Source: an uncultured Muribaculaceae bacterium (GTDB taxonomy: Bacteria; Bacteroidota; Bacteroidia; Bacteroidales; Muribaculaceae). Taken from it: DNA of 33,345 nucleotides. The notes beneath the pieces were generated by a model that saw nothing but the letters and a program-made list of their open reading frames with translations, was not told the origin of the DNA and made no database searches. The DNA lies in NCBI GenBank assembly GCA_910579305.1, contig CAJTTA010000023.1:1-33345 (forward strand). Direction: 5' to 3'. Shown here piece by piece: positions 15,157 through 22,889 of the stretch; positions within the stretch are counted from its first letter, which is position 1; every line of letters begins with the position of its first letter. The position numbers and the translations under genes were made by a program.

Positions 15157-15775
15157 CGGCAGTATCGGGGATGAGAACGGAGTCGGCCCGCAGAGTTATT
15201 TCCATTACGGGAGCTACTTCGCCGGTGTCGCCTATGTGTCTCGGGCGAGTCTCCACGCGCAGACTTGTGCGCCCGTATCGGTAATTGATTATGTGTGCCT
15301 CGCCTCTGTCGCATTCATTTTCCAGCAAGATCTCATGTGAGCCGTCGTTGAGATTGGCCGTGAGATATTCTATGAGTTGAAACGGCTGCAGGTCGCCTGC
15401 GTCGATATTGCGTATGCGCACCTGTGTGGAATCCACCACTTCCACTTCCCACTCTCCGGGCATTCCGCTCATGTCGGTGAAGAGGGGCATGCCCACTCCG
15501 TCGGTCAGGACTCCTTCGAAGTTATAGGCCGTGGAGTCGAGCGACTCGCCTACATTTATTGCGTCGGCCACAGAGCGCACGGTCATGCCGATGTCGTAGT
15601 CGGCCATAAATGTCTCTTCGGCCGGAGTCGCGGCCGATACGGATTCAGTCAAGGCTACGGGGGAGTCCTCACTGCGTGATGATTCAGAGCGGGAGCAGGC
15701 GGCACCTAAGAGGATTATGCCGGCAGCCGCGTGAGTGATGGTCAGGTAGTCAGATCTATATGATAATCTTATCAT
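15128..15775 (-). CDS. Putative lipoprotein, unknown function
   Basis: 215 residues from the ATG at 15775. The open frame extends upstream to 16075, but that part is antisense to the ClC gene and lies upstream of the promoter at 15797. The N-terminus has a hydrophobic stretch (THAAAGIILLGAAC) with C27 as a likely lipidation site, although Gly rather than Leu at -3 makes the lipobox imperfect. A Ser/Glu-rich linker follows. The body (MADYDIGMTVRSVADAINVG, DSTAYNFEGVLTDG, GEWEVEVVDSTQVRIRNID) is a soluble, probably beta-rich domain that I do not recognise with confidence. It is the first gene of a two-gene unit with the DUF6056-like protein. Confidence 0.7.
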   Translation of the reverse strand: MIRLSYRSDYLTITHAAAGIILLGAACSRSESSRSEDSPVALTESVSAATPAEETFMADYDIGMTVRSVADAINVGESLDSTAYNFEGVLTDGVGMPLFTDMSGMPGEWEVEVVDSTQVRIRNIDAGDLQPFQLIEYLTANLNDGSHEILLENECDRGEAHIINYRYGRTSLRVETRPRHIGDTGEVAPVMEITLRADSVLIPDTADEKLHGQTH

Positions 15776-15796
15776 AAGTTCATGGAAATAACGGCG

Positions 15797-15827
15797 CAAA
15801 GGTACAACATCTTTTTGACACGGGCAA
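15797..15827 (-). promoter_or_regulatory. Promoter for the lipoprotein/DUF6056-like pair
   Basis: On the minus strand TACCTTTG (15804-15797) matches TAnnTTTG, with TTG at 15827-15825 exactly 20 nt upstream. The start of transcription would lie about 18 nt before the ATG at 15775. This position fixes the start choice for the lipoprotein. The -33 element lies just upstream of the end of the ClC gene (stop at 15832). Confidence 0.7.
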
Positions 15828-15831
15828 GCAA

Positions 15832-17154
15832 TCAGCCGTCGGTTTCGCTGTGCTGCTTCAATCGTGAAATTTTCGCTGTGGCGAATGCTGCGAGGGCGGC
15901 CACAGATACCGGCAGCAGCATCGAATAGGCCATGGTGGCCTCCACCGTTATGAAGATTGCCATGAGGGGGGCGCGCAGTATTGCGGCCATGGCTGCTCCC
16001 ATGCCAATGCATGCGAATGATGCAGGGGGCAGTGTGGTGCCTGTGAGTGAGTTGCACACAATGGCAAAGAGCCATCCGCCTATGCAGCCAGCGAAGAGGG
16101 TGGGCGAGAAGTCGCCGGCTACGCCGCCTCCATTGTTGGCAAGGGCCACGAGCGAGCCTTTGACAAGAAGCATGCCTGCGGCTATTGCCAAGAGTGCATA
16201 CATGGAGTGCGTGCCGGCCCAGGCGCTGTAGCTTGCTATGAATGAGCCACGGCCATCAAGCAGGTGCGACATGAGGGTGTATCCGTCGCCATACAGTCCT
16301 GGCATGATCAGCACGGCGAGACCGAGAATCGCGCCTGAGACAACGGGCTTACATGCCGCATGCCGCATGCCTGAAAGCATTGCTATGGCTTTGTCAGAGC
16401 AGAAGTCATACCAGCGTGCATACAGGCCCGTAAGAATACCCAGCAGTATGACGGCCGCATATGTGTGCGGGTCGGGAGGGAATGGTGCGGAGTAATGTAT
16501 GTCGGGCGTGCATCCGCTGAGCACGTAGGCAGTGAGCGCGCCCGTGAGGCTTGCCACACCGGCTGCCGTCACGGCATTTGTGCTCAGTTCCAGCCGTAAA
16601 ATTTCAAGCACGAAGAATAGGCCTCCTATAGGTGACTTGAAAATGGCACCTATGCCGGCTCCCGCCCCGCATGCCACGAGCACACGCATGGATCGGGCGT
16701 TCACTCCGAAGATCCGTCCTAAGGAGTTGCCCATAGCAGCACCGGAATAGGCTATGGGACTTTCTGTGCCGGCCGATGCTCCGAGGCCTATTGTGAGAGT
16801 GCAGCCACATAATGTCTCCCATATTATATTGGGCGAGAGCGGCAGCCTGTCGTTGCGCAGATGTGCGGAAAGGCGCGCACATGCGTCGCTCACCTGCTGG
16901 CGGAACAGATATTTGCCTGCAAGGAAGGTGAGCAGGATGCCTGCGGGAGGCCATAGCAGCAGACTCCAATTGAAAGTGTCGGGATGCAGGAGGTCGAAGA
17001 TAAGGCCATGAAGCAAATGACACAGCCACTTAAGCAACCATGCTCCGGCCCCTGTCGCTACACCGGTCATAAGAGCCATGGGCACCAGGAGCCGGAGCGG
17101 CAATAGCTTATGCGCGGTGCCCAGAGAGTCCTTATTCATGGAGCAACAAGGCAT
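15832..17154 (-). CDS. ClC-family chloride channel or H+/Cl- antiporter
   Basis: 440 residues, all membrane core, with no CBS domains at the C-terminus. Recognisable ClC features are the helix-N motif NNGGGVAGDFSPTLFAGCIG G (G-x-F-x-P), the GAGIGAIFKSPIGGLFFVLE segment, and GLGASAGTESPIAYSGAAMG at about 124-143. In this last motif GTESP replaces the classical G(K/R)EGP: the gating glutamate (E131) is kept but Gly is replaced by Ser. The classical GSGIP motif is not recognisable. The ATG at 17154 is used here, but the ATG at 17139 (MNKDSLGTAHKLL) is at least as likely, because it overlaps the stop of a small upstream frame. Ion specificity cannot be read from the sequence. Confidence 0.88.
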   Translation of the reverse strand: MPCCSMNKDSLGTAHKLLPLRLLVPMALMTGVATGAGAWLLKWLCHLLHGLIFDLLHPDTFNWSLLLWPPAGILLTFLAGKYLFRQQVSDACARLSAHLRNDRLPLSPNIIWETLCGCTLTIGLGASAGTESPIAYSGAAMGNSLGRIFGVNARSMRVLVACGAGAGIGAIFKSPIGGLFFVLEILRLELSTNAVTAAGVASLTGALTAYVLSGCTPDIHYSAPFPPDPHTYAAVILLGILTGLYARWYDFCSDKAIAMLSGMRHAACKPVVSGAILGLAVLIMPGLYGDGYTLMSHLLDGRGSFIASYSAWAGTHSMYALLAIAAGMLLVKGSLVALANNGGGVAGDFSPTLFAGCIGGWLFAIVCNSLTGTTLPPASFACIGMGAAMAAILRAPLMAIFITVEATMAYSMLLPVSVAALAAFATAKISRLKQHSETDG

Positions 17155-17275
17155 TAATGCCGGAGAGCCATCGATTGAACGTGCGTATCAAGCGCGCCAT
17201 GCGCTCGCGGGATATAGTGACCGAGGCGAAGGATATCTCTATGGCTGTGGCGGGATGAGGTGAGGTGTGTTTCAT
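17132..17275 (-). CDS. Possible small ORF coupled to the ClC gene
   Basis: 47 codons on the minus strand, from an ATG at 17275 to a TAA at 17132. The protein would begin MKHTSPHPATAIEIS and end FNRWLSGINALLLHE, with no recognised domain. Its stop overlaps the internal ATG of the ClC gene at 17139 (ATGAATAA), so if translated it would couple to that start. There is no promoter of the usual type directly upstream, and codon evidence on 47 codons is weak. It could equally be chance. Confidence 0.3.
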   Translation of the reverse strand: MKHTSPHPATAIEISFASVTISRERMARLIRTFNRWLSGINALLLHE

Positions 17276-17284
17276 AGCAGAGCG

Positions 17285-17303
17285 ACAATAAATTTTTTAT
17301 TGT
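17285..17303. terminator. AT-rich hairpin after the helicase gene
   Basis: ACAATAAA (17285-17292) and TTTATTGT (17296-17303) form a perfect 8-bp stem with a 3-nt loop. It lies 84 nt beyond the helicase stop on the minus strand, between helicase and ClC. The stem is too AT-rich to be a confident terminator. Confidence 0.3.
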
Positions 17304-17386
17304 TCAACGAATATATAAGAGCCGGAGAAGACCATGCCGCAGCATAAGCTTCCTTAAATTTTTTAACATAGAAAATGCAGAAAAGT

Positions 17387-18778
17387 TCAGAGCAGCGGGA
17401 AGCCGGGATTTATTAGAAACAGTCTTTCTGTGGCTCGGGTCACGGCTGTGTAAAGCCACCGGTAGAAGTCTATGTCGAAAGCCTCGGGCCTGATACCACC
17501 AAGGTCAATATAGACATGTTTCCATTGGCCGCCCTGAGCCTTATGGCACGTAAGACAATAGGCGTATTTGGCCTGGAGGGCATTGTAATAGGGGTCGGAG
17601 CGAAGAGCATAGAGGGCAGATGTATAGTCGAGCCCCATGGCTTGCTTTTCGGCTATGATAGCTTCGAAAAGAGCCTGCTCATCCTCGCGGGAGAGAGATG
17701 GCACGTCGGAGTTTAGAGTAGTGATGCATAAGAGAGCCTCCATTTCCAGTCCTGAATCGGGAAACCGCAGTTCTGCTCGGGCATATCTATGGCCGTAACG
17801 GAGCTCCTCGCCAAGAAGCCGCTGCACCACGGCCGTTTCTCCGTTGGCTATGAACTGTGCGCCCTTTATGCGGGAAGTCCAGTAGTAATTGTTTTTTGCT
17901 ATGACAAGTCTCTCGCCCCGTTGCAGTTCCTCTTCCGCATATAGCGCGCGGGCGCGTATGCCCCGGTTGAATATTCCTGCGCGGAAATTGCTGCGCGTGA
18001 CCACGATGGTTTCTTCAAGTCCGGCAGCAGCGTAAGAGTCGGCTATGCTTTCGGCCAGAAACTCGCTTGTGATCAGGGCGACATCTGAGAATTTCTTTTC
18101 CCATAGCCTGGGCTCGGGAAGCGGAGATCGTGACATGAGACGCCTCAGGCGGGTGGCATTGTAGAGGATGCCTGACCGGGCGGCCTGTCGCAGAGGCTGG
18201 TCAAGCTCAAAGGCCGACGCCTTCAGCCCGTATCCGGCGAGCCATGATGGATCCATAGCGAGGCTTGCCTGCTCTCCCACCGGGGGGAGCTGTGCCGTGT
18301 CGCCTACAAAAATCATGGCGCATCCCGGAGCCGAGTGCACATGCTGCACCAGATGCGGAAGAAGCCTTGATGTGGAAGCCGAAATCATTGAAGCCTCATC
18401 AATGATGAAGAGAGTGTCTTTGTCGCGATTGGGCGCGAGAAAGAACGAGGTGTTGGAGGGATCGGTGGAATTGCCTCTGTACAGCCGCTTGTGGATGGTG
18501 GAAGCCGGCAGGCCGGCATATCGGCTGAACACCTTGGCTGCTCTGCCCGTGGGTGCCAGCAGCACGCACTTGCGCCCTGAGCGTTGCAGCGCCTGCACCA
18601 GCGCAGCCAGGAGCGAAGTCTTGCCGGTGCCGGCATATCCCTTTACAATAAAGGCTTCTCTCTCAACATGTGTGCACACGAAGTCGCAGAGCAATCTGAG
18701 CAGTTTGCACTGTTTTTCCAGAGGAGCGTAGGGAAGATTGGCGAGGCAGGTGTCGAATAAGGCGGTGGCCGACAGCAT
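17387..18778 (-). CDS. ATP-dependent SF1 helicase, RecD2/Dda-like
   Basis: 463 residues. Walker A is GYAGTGKT (47-54), Walker B IIDEAS (125-130) and motif III GDTAQLPPVG (159-168). The C-terminal part carries TCHKAQGGQWKHVYID and RWLYTAVTRATERLFLI, the motif V and VI regions of SF1B enzymes such as RecD and Dda. The short length and lack of a RecB/RecC-interacting N-terminal domain fit the compact AAA_30 plus UvrD_C_2 helicases common in Bacteroidetes. I use the ATG at 18778; the upstream TTG at 18802 precedes the -7 element. It is divergent from the DUF3822 gene. Confidence 0.9.
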   Translation of the reverse strand: MLSATALFDTCLANLPYAPLEKQCKLLRLLCDFVCTHVEREAFIVKGYAGTGKTSLLAALVQALQRSGRKCVLLAPTGRAAKVFSRYAGLPASTIHKRLYRGNSTDPSNTSFFLAPNRDKDTLFIIDEASMISASTSRLLPHLVQHVHSAPGCAMIFVGDTAQLPPVGEQASLAMDPSWLAGYGLKASAFELDQPLRQAARSGILYNATRLRRLMSRSPLPEPRLWEKKFSDVALITSEFLAESIADSYAAAGLEETIVVTRSNFRAGIFNRGIRARALYAEEELQRGERLVIAKNNYYWTSRIKGAQFIANGETAVVQRLLGEELRYGHRYARAELRFPDSGLEMEALLCITTLNSDVPSLSREDEQALFEAIIAEKQAMGLDYTSALYALRSDPYYNALQAKYAYCLTCHKAQGGQWKHVYIDLGGIRPEAFDIDFYRWLYTAVTRATERLFLINPGFPLL

Positions 18779-18789
18779 AACTTTTTCTG

Positions 18790-18797
18790 CAAAGGTA
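18790..18797 (-). promoter_or_regulatory. -7 element for the helicase gene
   Basis: TACCTTTG on the minus strand matches TAnnTTTG exactly, but no convincing TTTG is found about 20 nt upstream. The G lies 11 nt before the ATG at 18778, giving a predicted leader of about 8 nt. Confidence 0.5.
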
Positions 18798-18820
18798 GGC
18801 AAAATAAGCGGAAAATTAAT

Positions 18821-18828
18821 TATATTTG
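18821..18828 (+). promoter_or_regulatory. -7 element for DUF3822-rsmD
   Basis: TATATTTG matches TAnnTTTG; the G lies 9 nt before the ATG at 18838, so the transcript would have a leader of about six nucleotides. The -33 position near 18797 has no clear TTTG and falls on the -7 element of the divergent helicase promoter. Confidence 0.5.
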
Positions 18829-18837
18829 CAATCGAAA

Positions 18838-19665
18838 ATGGATTTGAATATCACTACTCCGCATCCCGACATCTCCGATCATTCCCGCTGGCGGCTTCAG
18901 CTCACGGTGGGAGACGGCGGTGTGCGGGCCAATTTCTACGACGCTGCCGCCGGGCGGCTGTTTACATATCTGGAAAAGTCATGGCGCGGGGATCCGGCTG
19001 ATTCGCTCCGCAAGATAGAGGATGCCATATACGAAGATCCCGCCATACTGGATGATTACACCACAGGCATACTGATACGCCCGAGCCGCATGATCTTTGT
19101 GCCCGATTCACGCCTTGGGGCAGAGAGTGCTGAAGAGGATGCCGGCGAGCTCCTCTCGCTCGTAGACGCAAGTGATGCGCTTGATGTGTGGTCGGAGTCT
19201 CTCGGCTGCGGCTTCACTGCAGTATTCTCTACTCCGGCCGGAGTGAGGGATTTTCTATCGCGCACGTTTCCTACCGAGGATGTGCATCTTGCGCTGCGCC
19301 CCATGCTTGGCCATGTGCTCTTAAAGGAGCGAGGGCCGGGCCGGAAGATGTGGGTGCATCTTGACGCCGGCACACTTGATGTTGTGGCTGCCGCCGACGG
19401 ATTCCCGGTGCTCATAAATACAAGAGAGTATCAAGAAGCCGCCGACGCGGCTTACTATATCGTGCACGCCCTGCGGGCCATAGGCTTTGATGCCGCAGGC
19501 ACCGATGTGCGCCTGAGCGGGCGCGAGGAACTGCGCAAGGAGCTTATGCCAATGCTCCGCAGACATATGGACTGTGTGTCTGCCGCCTTGTTGCCCACCT
19601 GCATAAATCAAGCCATAGCGCAGGGCGCATCCCTGTGTGAGGCCCTTAACACTATTGCCCCATGA
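18838..19665 (+). CDS. DUF3822 family protein
   Basis: 275 residues from the ATG at 18838; an in-frame TTG at 18826 lies within the promoter element. The sequence and its position directly upstream of rsmD fit the Bacteroidetes family DUF3822, thought from structure predictions to have an ASKHA/actin-like fold. Visible support includes KMWVHLDAGTLDVVAAADG and the NTREYQEAADAAYYIVHALR segment, a pattern like the ATP-binding strands and helix of that fold. The last 4 nt overlap rsmD (ATGA), so the two are coupled. The function is unknown; a link to ribosome maturation is inferred only from the neighbour. Confidence 0.82.
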   Translation: MDLNITTPHPDISDHSRWRLQLTVGDGGVRANFYDAAAGRLFTYLEKSWRGDPADSLRKIEDAIYEDPAILDDYTTGILIRPSRMIFVPDSRLGAESAEEDAGELLSLVDASDALDVWSESLGCGFTAVFSTPAGVRDFLSRTFPTEDVHLALRPMLGHVLLKERGPGRKMWVHLDAGTLDVVAAADGFPVLINTREYQEAADAAYYIVHALRAIGFDAAGTDVRLSGREELRKELMPMLRRHMDCVSAALLPTCINQAIAQGASLCEALNTIAP

Positions 19666-20204
19666 GAATAATAAGAGGAAAATATGGTCGTCGACGCTTC
19701 GATGTGCCACGCAATATCACGGCCCGTCCCACTACTGACTTTGCACGCGAAAACATATTCAATGTGCTTGAAAACATGCGCGATTTCACCGGCTGCTCGG
19801 CACTCGATCTCTTTGCCGGGACAGGAGCCATAAGTCTTGAGTTCCTAAGCCGTGGATGCGACAGGGTAGTGGCCGTGGAGATGGCTGCCACGCAGGTGGG
19901 TTTTATCCGTTCGGTAAAGGATAAGCTTCATGCCGACGGGCTGACTGTGCTGAAGACCGATGTGTTCAAATATGTGGAAGGCTGCTCCACGCAGTATGAC
20001 TTCATTTTCGCCGATCCTCCCTATGACCATCCGCGCTTTGCCGAGATACCCGCTCTCATTCTCGGCTCCCGCATGCTCAAGGATGGCACGCTCGTGATAA
20101 TAGAGCATGGCAAGCAGCATGATTTCTCCGATTTGCCAGGATTTATTCAGCATAGAGCTTATGGAAGTGTGAATTTCTCGATTTTTGAGATTCAAAAGCC
20201 TTGA
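19662..20204 (+). CDS. rsmD: 16S rRNA (guanine(966)-N(2))-methyltransferase
   Basis: 180-residue SAM-dependent methyltransferase that modifies G966 of 16S rRNA in the 30S head. The SAM-binding motif DLFAGTGAISLEFLSRG is at 49-65, the acidic loop is VVAVEM, and the catalytic DPPY is at 118-121 (FADPPYDHP). The N-terminal RIIRGKYGRR and RPTTDFARENIFNVL are specific to RsmD. It overlaps DUF3822 by 4 nt. The usual downstream partner coaD is not here; a new promoter follows instead. Confidence 0.95.
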   Translation: MRIIRGKYGRRRFDVPRNITARPTTDFARENIFNVLENMRDFTGCSALDLFAGTGAISLEFLSRGCDRVVAVEMAATQVGFIRSVKDKLHADGLTVLKTDVFKYVEGCSTQYDFIFADPPYDHPRFAEIPALILGSRMLKDGTLVIIEHGKQHDFSDLPGFIQHRAYGSVNFSIFEIQKP

Positions 20205-20305
20205 TTCAGAGCCAATATCCGCTCTTCCCCAAGGGCGACTATATCCTTTCAATCCTGATGATTGGTCATAAAACCCCATAGGTTCATCCAGTAACGCATC
20301 AGAAA

Positions 20306-20337
20306 TTTGCATCATCGGCGTCGTGGGTGTAACTTTG
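20306..20337 (+). promoter_or_regulatory. Consensus promoter for the acidic repeat protein
   Basis: TTTG at 20306-20309, exactly 20 nt, then TAACTTTG at 20330-20337: both elements match the Bacteroidetes consensus. The expected start lies about 45 nt upstream of the ATG at 20386. The remaining spacer 20205-20305 shows nothing recognisable. Confidence 0.8.
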
Positions 20338-20385
20338 CAGTATAAAATCAAAACTCAATACTAAAACTTAAATACCCGGACAATT

Positions 20386-20949
20386 ATGATTGACAACATC
20401 ACCAATGTGACTCCCGATGGAGAAGAGCCCACACCCGTAGCACCCGTGACCTGTGAGGAGAATCAGGAGAAGACAGAGAAGAAAGATCGCACCAGGACGA
20501 GCCGCAACGTAGCCATGGGTGCGGCTGTGGCAGGAGCGGCTGTGGCAGGAGCGGCCGTGGCAGAGGCCATGCAGCCGGGCGAAGCCCCCGAAGTGGAGGA
20601 AGTGGCCATCAATGAACAACCCGTGCAGCCTGCCGCTGAAATCTTCGGTCGCAAGGATGCGGAGAAGGATGTCCCGGAGCATAAGGATGAATCTGCAACA
20701 GAGCCGGACTCCGATGAGAAGGCCCAGCTTCATGAGCCTGATCTTGAGGCTGATGGCAAGGAAGATGATATAATAACGGTCATTGAGCCGGATGAAGATG
20801 AAACTGAAGAGGTGGCGGTTCATGATATTCCTGAAACTGAAGAAGATCCCGGTATGCCCGAATTTATAGAGCAGCCGGAAATGGGGCATATCGATGTAGA
20901 AATAGATGAGAATATGAACTATGATGATGCCGGTGACATAATCGGCTGA
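20386..20949 (+). CDS. Acidic low-complexity protein with Ala/Gly repeat
   Basis: 187 residues, unknown function. No signal peptide. A basic segment (KKDRTRTSRN) is followed by the repetitive stretch AMGAAVAGAAVAGAAVAEAM at 43-62, which could be a short hydrophobic or glycine-zipper helix. The remaining 125 residues are rich in Glu, Asp and Pro, with DEDETEEV and ETEEDPGMPEF segments, and look disordered. Bacteroidales genomes contain other small proteins with a central Ala/Gly helix and an acidic tail ending near MPE/MPD motifs; kinship with those is inference. It is a single-gene unit between a consensus promoter and a strong terminator, suggesting high expression. Confidence 0.75.
   Translation: MIDNITNVTPDGEEPTPVAPVTCEENQEKTEKKDRTRTSRNVAMGAAVAGAAVAGAAVAEAMQPGEAPEVEEVAINEQPVQPAAEIFGRKDAEKDVPEHKDESATEPDSDEKAQLHEPDLEADGKEDDIITVIEPDEDETEEVAVHDIPETEEDPGMPEFIEQPEMGHIDVEIDENMNYDDAGDIIG
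20521..20565 (+). repeat. 15-bp in-frame tandem repeat
   Basis: GCGGCTGTGGCAGGA occurs twice without change (20521-20535, 20536-20550) and a third time with two substitutions (20551-20565). Each unit encodes AAVAG or AAVAE, so copy-number change by slippage would lengthen or shorten the Ala/Gly helix by five residues without a frameshift. Confidence 0.9.
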
Positions 20950-20999
20950 GTATAATTCTCGCAAGACGTAGACAGTCAGGCGTGAAAGCCCTTATGATA

Positions 21000-21041
21000 G
21001 GCGGATATTCCCATTATGGGAGTGTCCGCCGGTATTTTTTT
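21000..21041 (+). terminator. Intrinsic terminator after the acidic protein gene
   Basis: GGCGGATATTCCCA (21000-21013) pairs with TGGGAGTGTCCGCC (21017-21030), 14 pairs with two G-U, followed by seven T at 21035-21041. It is a textbook intrinsic terminator. From here to 21256 I find no gene or further clear signal. Confidence 0.9.
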
Positions 21042-21256
21042 GTAATTAGCAGAATGTCAGCCGAGGATGCGGCGTTGCCGGCGTTTATGGTGTTTTGCGG
21101 TGTTTGTGTATGTGATACATAATGAATACAATGTTTTAAGATTGTAATTAATTGAACAAGGTGTCTTGTCAATGGGAATGATGGCAGTATGTCTGCTTTA
21201 CAGGAATAATCTTTTGAGAACTTTGAAAAGGTAGGAGGTAAATTTTTAACAAAAAA

Positions 21257-21287
21257 TTGTAAGATTAAAATTTATTGTCTATATTTG
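21257..21287 (+). promoter_or_regulatory. Promoter upstream of the decayed ORF and the BspA-like gene
   Basis: TTG 21257-21259, 20 nt, TATATTTG 21280-21287: a good match to the Bacteroidetes promoter. The first intact gene downstream starts at 21537, about 245 nt away, with the broken reading frame between them. Confidence 0.7.
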
Positions 21288-21323
21288 TCGCATGATATAA
21301 ACTGCCGGCACACATTTTATATT

Positions 21324-21512
21324 ATGAAACAAGAGACAACGGTTAACCTAAATCTAATCTAAAGCCTTGTGCTTTTAACAGGATTGTATAGTTGTCCGAT
21401 AGGTCAAAGCACCGTGACAATTGATTGCAGTGCGTATCCATCTGGAATTTACACTGTATCATTCGATGTATATGGCACCAACTTTGGTGGTGCAACAATA
21501 GTCAAGCGCTGA
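21324..21512 (+). pseudogene. Remnant of a secreted protein with C-terminal sorting-type tail
   Basis: An ATG at 21324 opens MKQETTVNLNLI and stops at a TAA (21360-21362). The same frame then stays open for 49 codons to a TGA at 21510-21512, encoding LYSCPIGQSTVTIDCSAY, PSGIYTVSFDVYGTN and FGGATIVKR. The motif TIDxSAxPSGIYxV...G....IVKR is the end of the T9SS type-A-like sorting domains of Bacteroidetes, and the BspA-like protein downstream ends in a similar way (SPGLYIVKGCGISSKVLVK). The body of the protein is missing, so this looks like a deletion remnant with an in-frame stop. A real small gene starting at an internal GTG (21369) cannot be excluded. Confidence 0.55.
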
Positions 21513-21536
21513 ACACATTTAACATAAAGATAGAAT

Positions 21537-22736
21537 ATGAAAAGAAAAATTTTAACGGTGATGCTCGCCGTCATGGCTTGTATGACAGTGCGGGCATATG
21601 ACTTCGAGGTGGGCGGGATATATTATTCTTTCGACCCTAACGTGGAAAATGGCGTTTCTGTAGTGTGTGGCGACACTTCCCCCGCTGACCGCCCGCAGAA
21701 TATTCATTCCGGTCCCTTAAAAGATATCATACCGTATGAATTCATGTGGTGGAAGGGAAATTCTTATAGCGGCGACGTCATAGTTCCGGCAGAGGTGGAA
21801 TACAGTAAAGACGGTGTGACACATAGATATCGAGTGACATCGGTGGGTGTCGGTGCGTTTTGCCATAGCCGAGAGCTTAAATCAGTGGTGCTCCCATATA
21901 CTGTAGAGACGTTATCCGCCGGGGCGTTCTACTTCTGCACTGCTCTCGAATCATTGAATATGCCGAACGGCATCAGATTTGTGGATAACTATGCTTTCGC
22001 CGGTTGCCGCAGTCTTTCTGAACTTCACTATCCGTCAGCACTGACATACATTGCCGACACAGCTATGTCATATGTCGGCGCAGATGTCGAGACCTTTACC
22101 CTCTCCGGCACAGAGAATGTGACGTATATCTACCCCTATGGCTGTATGGGTATTAATATAAAAGATCTTTCCTCCTTCCGAAAGCTTACCGTTGCATACC
22201 CCTTTACATTCGCGCACAGCCAAATAGAAATTGTAGATTTCACGCCTTTTACATCTAAAGGTTTGGCGCGGACTACTGACTTCTCCCATTGTGAGAAACT
22301 GCACACTTTGATTGTTCCGGCACATATGGAGGCTGATGATATCTCAGGTAATTACAGTCAATGCCCGAACATATCTCTTATCCGCTTGGGCGCTGTTACT
22401 CCTCCGCAACTTAGATATGACTGGGCGGCGGATGTGAGTGCCGACTGCGTGCTCGAGGTGCCGGATGAGGCCGTGGCGGCTTATCGGGAAGCTCCGTTCT
22501 GGAAGAACTTCAAGAATATCCGCGGGATTCAGGCATCGGTGGGCGCCATTGAAAATGCGACATTCTCGGCTACGGGCACAACAGGTGCAGTGCTTGTGGA
22601 AGGAGATGCAACTGTGAGCATCTATGATGCGTTCGGCCGCAGTGTGTATCATGGCGGTTCCGGCAGGATTTCCGTCTCTCCCGGCCTTTACATAGTGAAG
22701 GGTTGCGGCATATCTTCCAAAGTACTTGTGAAATAA
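21537..22736 (+). CDS. BspA-like leucine-rich-repeat secreted protein
   Basis: 399 residues. The signal peptide is about 1-20 (MKRKILTVMLAVMACMTVRA), then YDFEVGGIYYSFD, the usual N-terminus of this class. The middle contains LRR_5 repeats of the BspA type (VTSVGVGAFCHSRELKSVVL P, VETLSAGAFYFCTALESLNM P, VDNYAFAGCRSLSELHYP). A conserved closing segment follows (VPDEAVAAYREAPFWKNFKN I). The last 60 residues, VSIYDAFGRSVYHGG to the C-terminus SPGLYIVKGCGISSKVLVK, form a sorting-type tail. Such proteins are cell-surface or secreted and can bind host matrix or other bacteria; the ligand here is unknown. It follows the decayed ORF and ends at a strong terminator. Confidence 0.88.
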   Translation: MKRKILTVMLAVMACMTVRAYDFEVGGIYYSFDPNVENGVSVVCGDTSPADRPQNIHSGPLKDIIPYEFMWWKGNSYSGDVIVPAEVEYSKDGVTHRYRVTSVGVGAFCHSRELKSVVLPYTVETLSAGAFYFCTALESLNMPNGIRFVDNYAFAGCRSLSELHYPSALTYIADTAMSYVGADVETFTLSGTENVTYIYPYGCMGINIKDLSSFRKLTVAYPFTFAHSQIEIVDFTPFTSKGLARTTDFSHCEKLHTLIVPAHMEADDISGNYSQCPNISLIRLGAVTPPQLRYDWAADVSADCVLEVPDEAVAAYREAPFWKNFKNIRGIQASVGAIENATFSATGTTGAVLVEGDATVSIYDAFGRSVYHGGSGRISVSPGLYIVKGCGISSKVLVK

Positions 22737-22760
22737 TCCGGCCTGAGCCGCTGAATCGCT

Positions 22761-22816
22761 GCTTCGCCCGGACTTTGGCGTGAGAATCCCAAAGTCCGGG
22801 CGAAGCAATTATTTTT
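22761..22816 (+). terminator. Intrinsic terminator after the BspA-like gene
   Basis: An 18-bp perfect stem (22761-22778 with 22789-22806, GCTTCGCCCGGACTTTGG) has a 10-nt loop and is followed by AATTATTTTT (five T at 22812-22816). It starts 24 nt after the stop codon. Confidence 0.93.
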
Positions 22817-22889
22817 CTTGAACATTGGGTCATGCCGGATGGTTGCTTATATAGGGAAGCCTCCCGGAGGGAGTTGCTTTTACCTAAAC

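Noticed and set aside
15776..16075. N-terminal extension of the lipoprotein frame by 100 codons
   Set aside because: It runs antisense-overlapping into the ClC gene and upstream of the promoter at 15797; the extension is His/Arg-rich and would hide the signal peptide.
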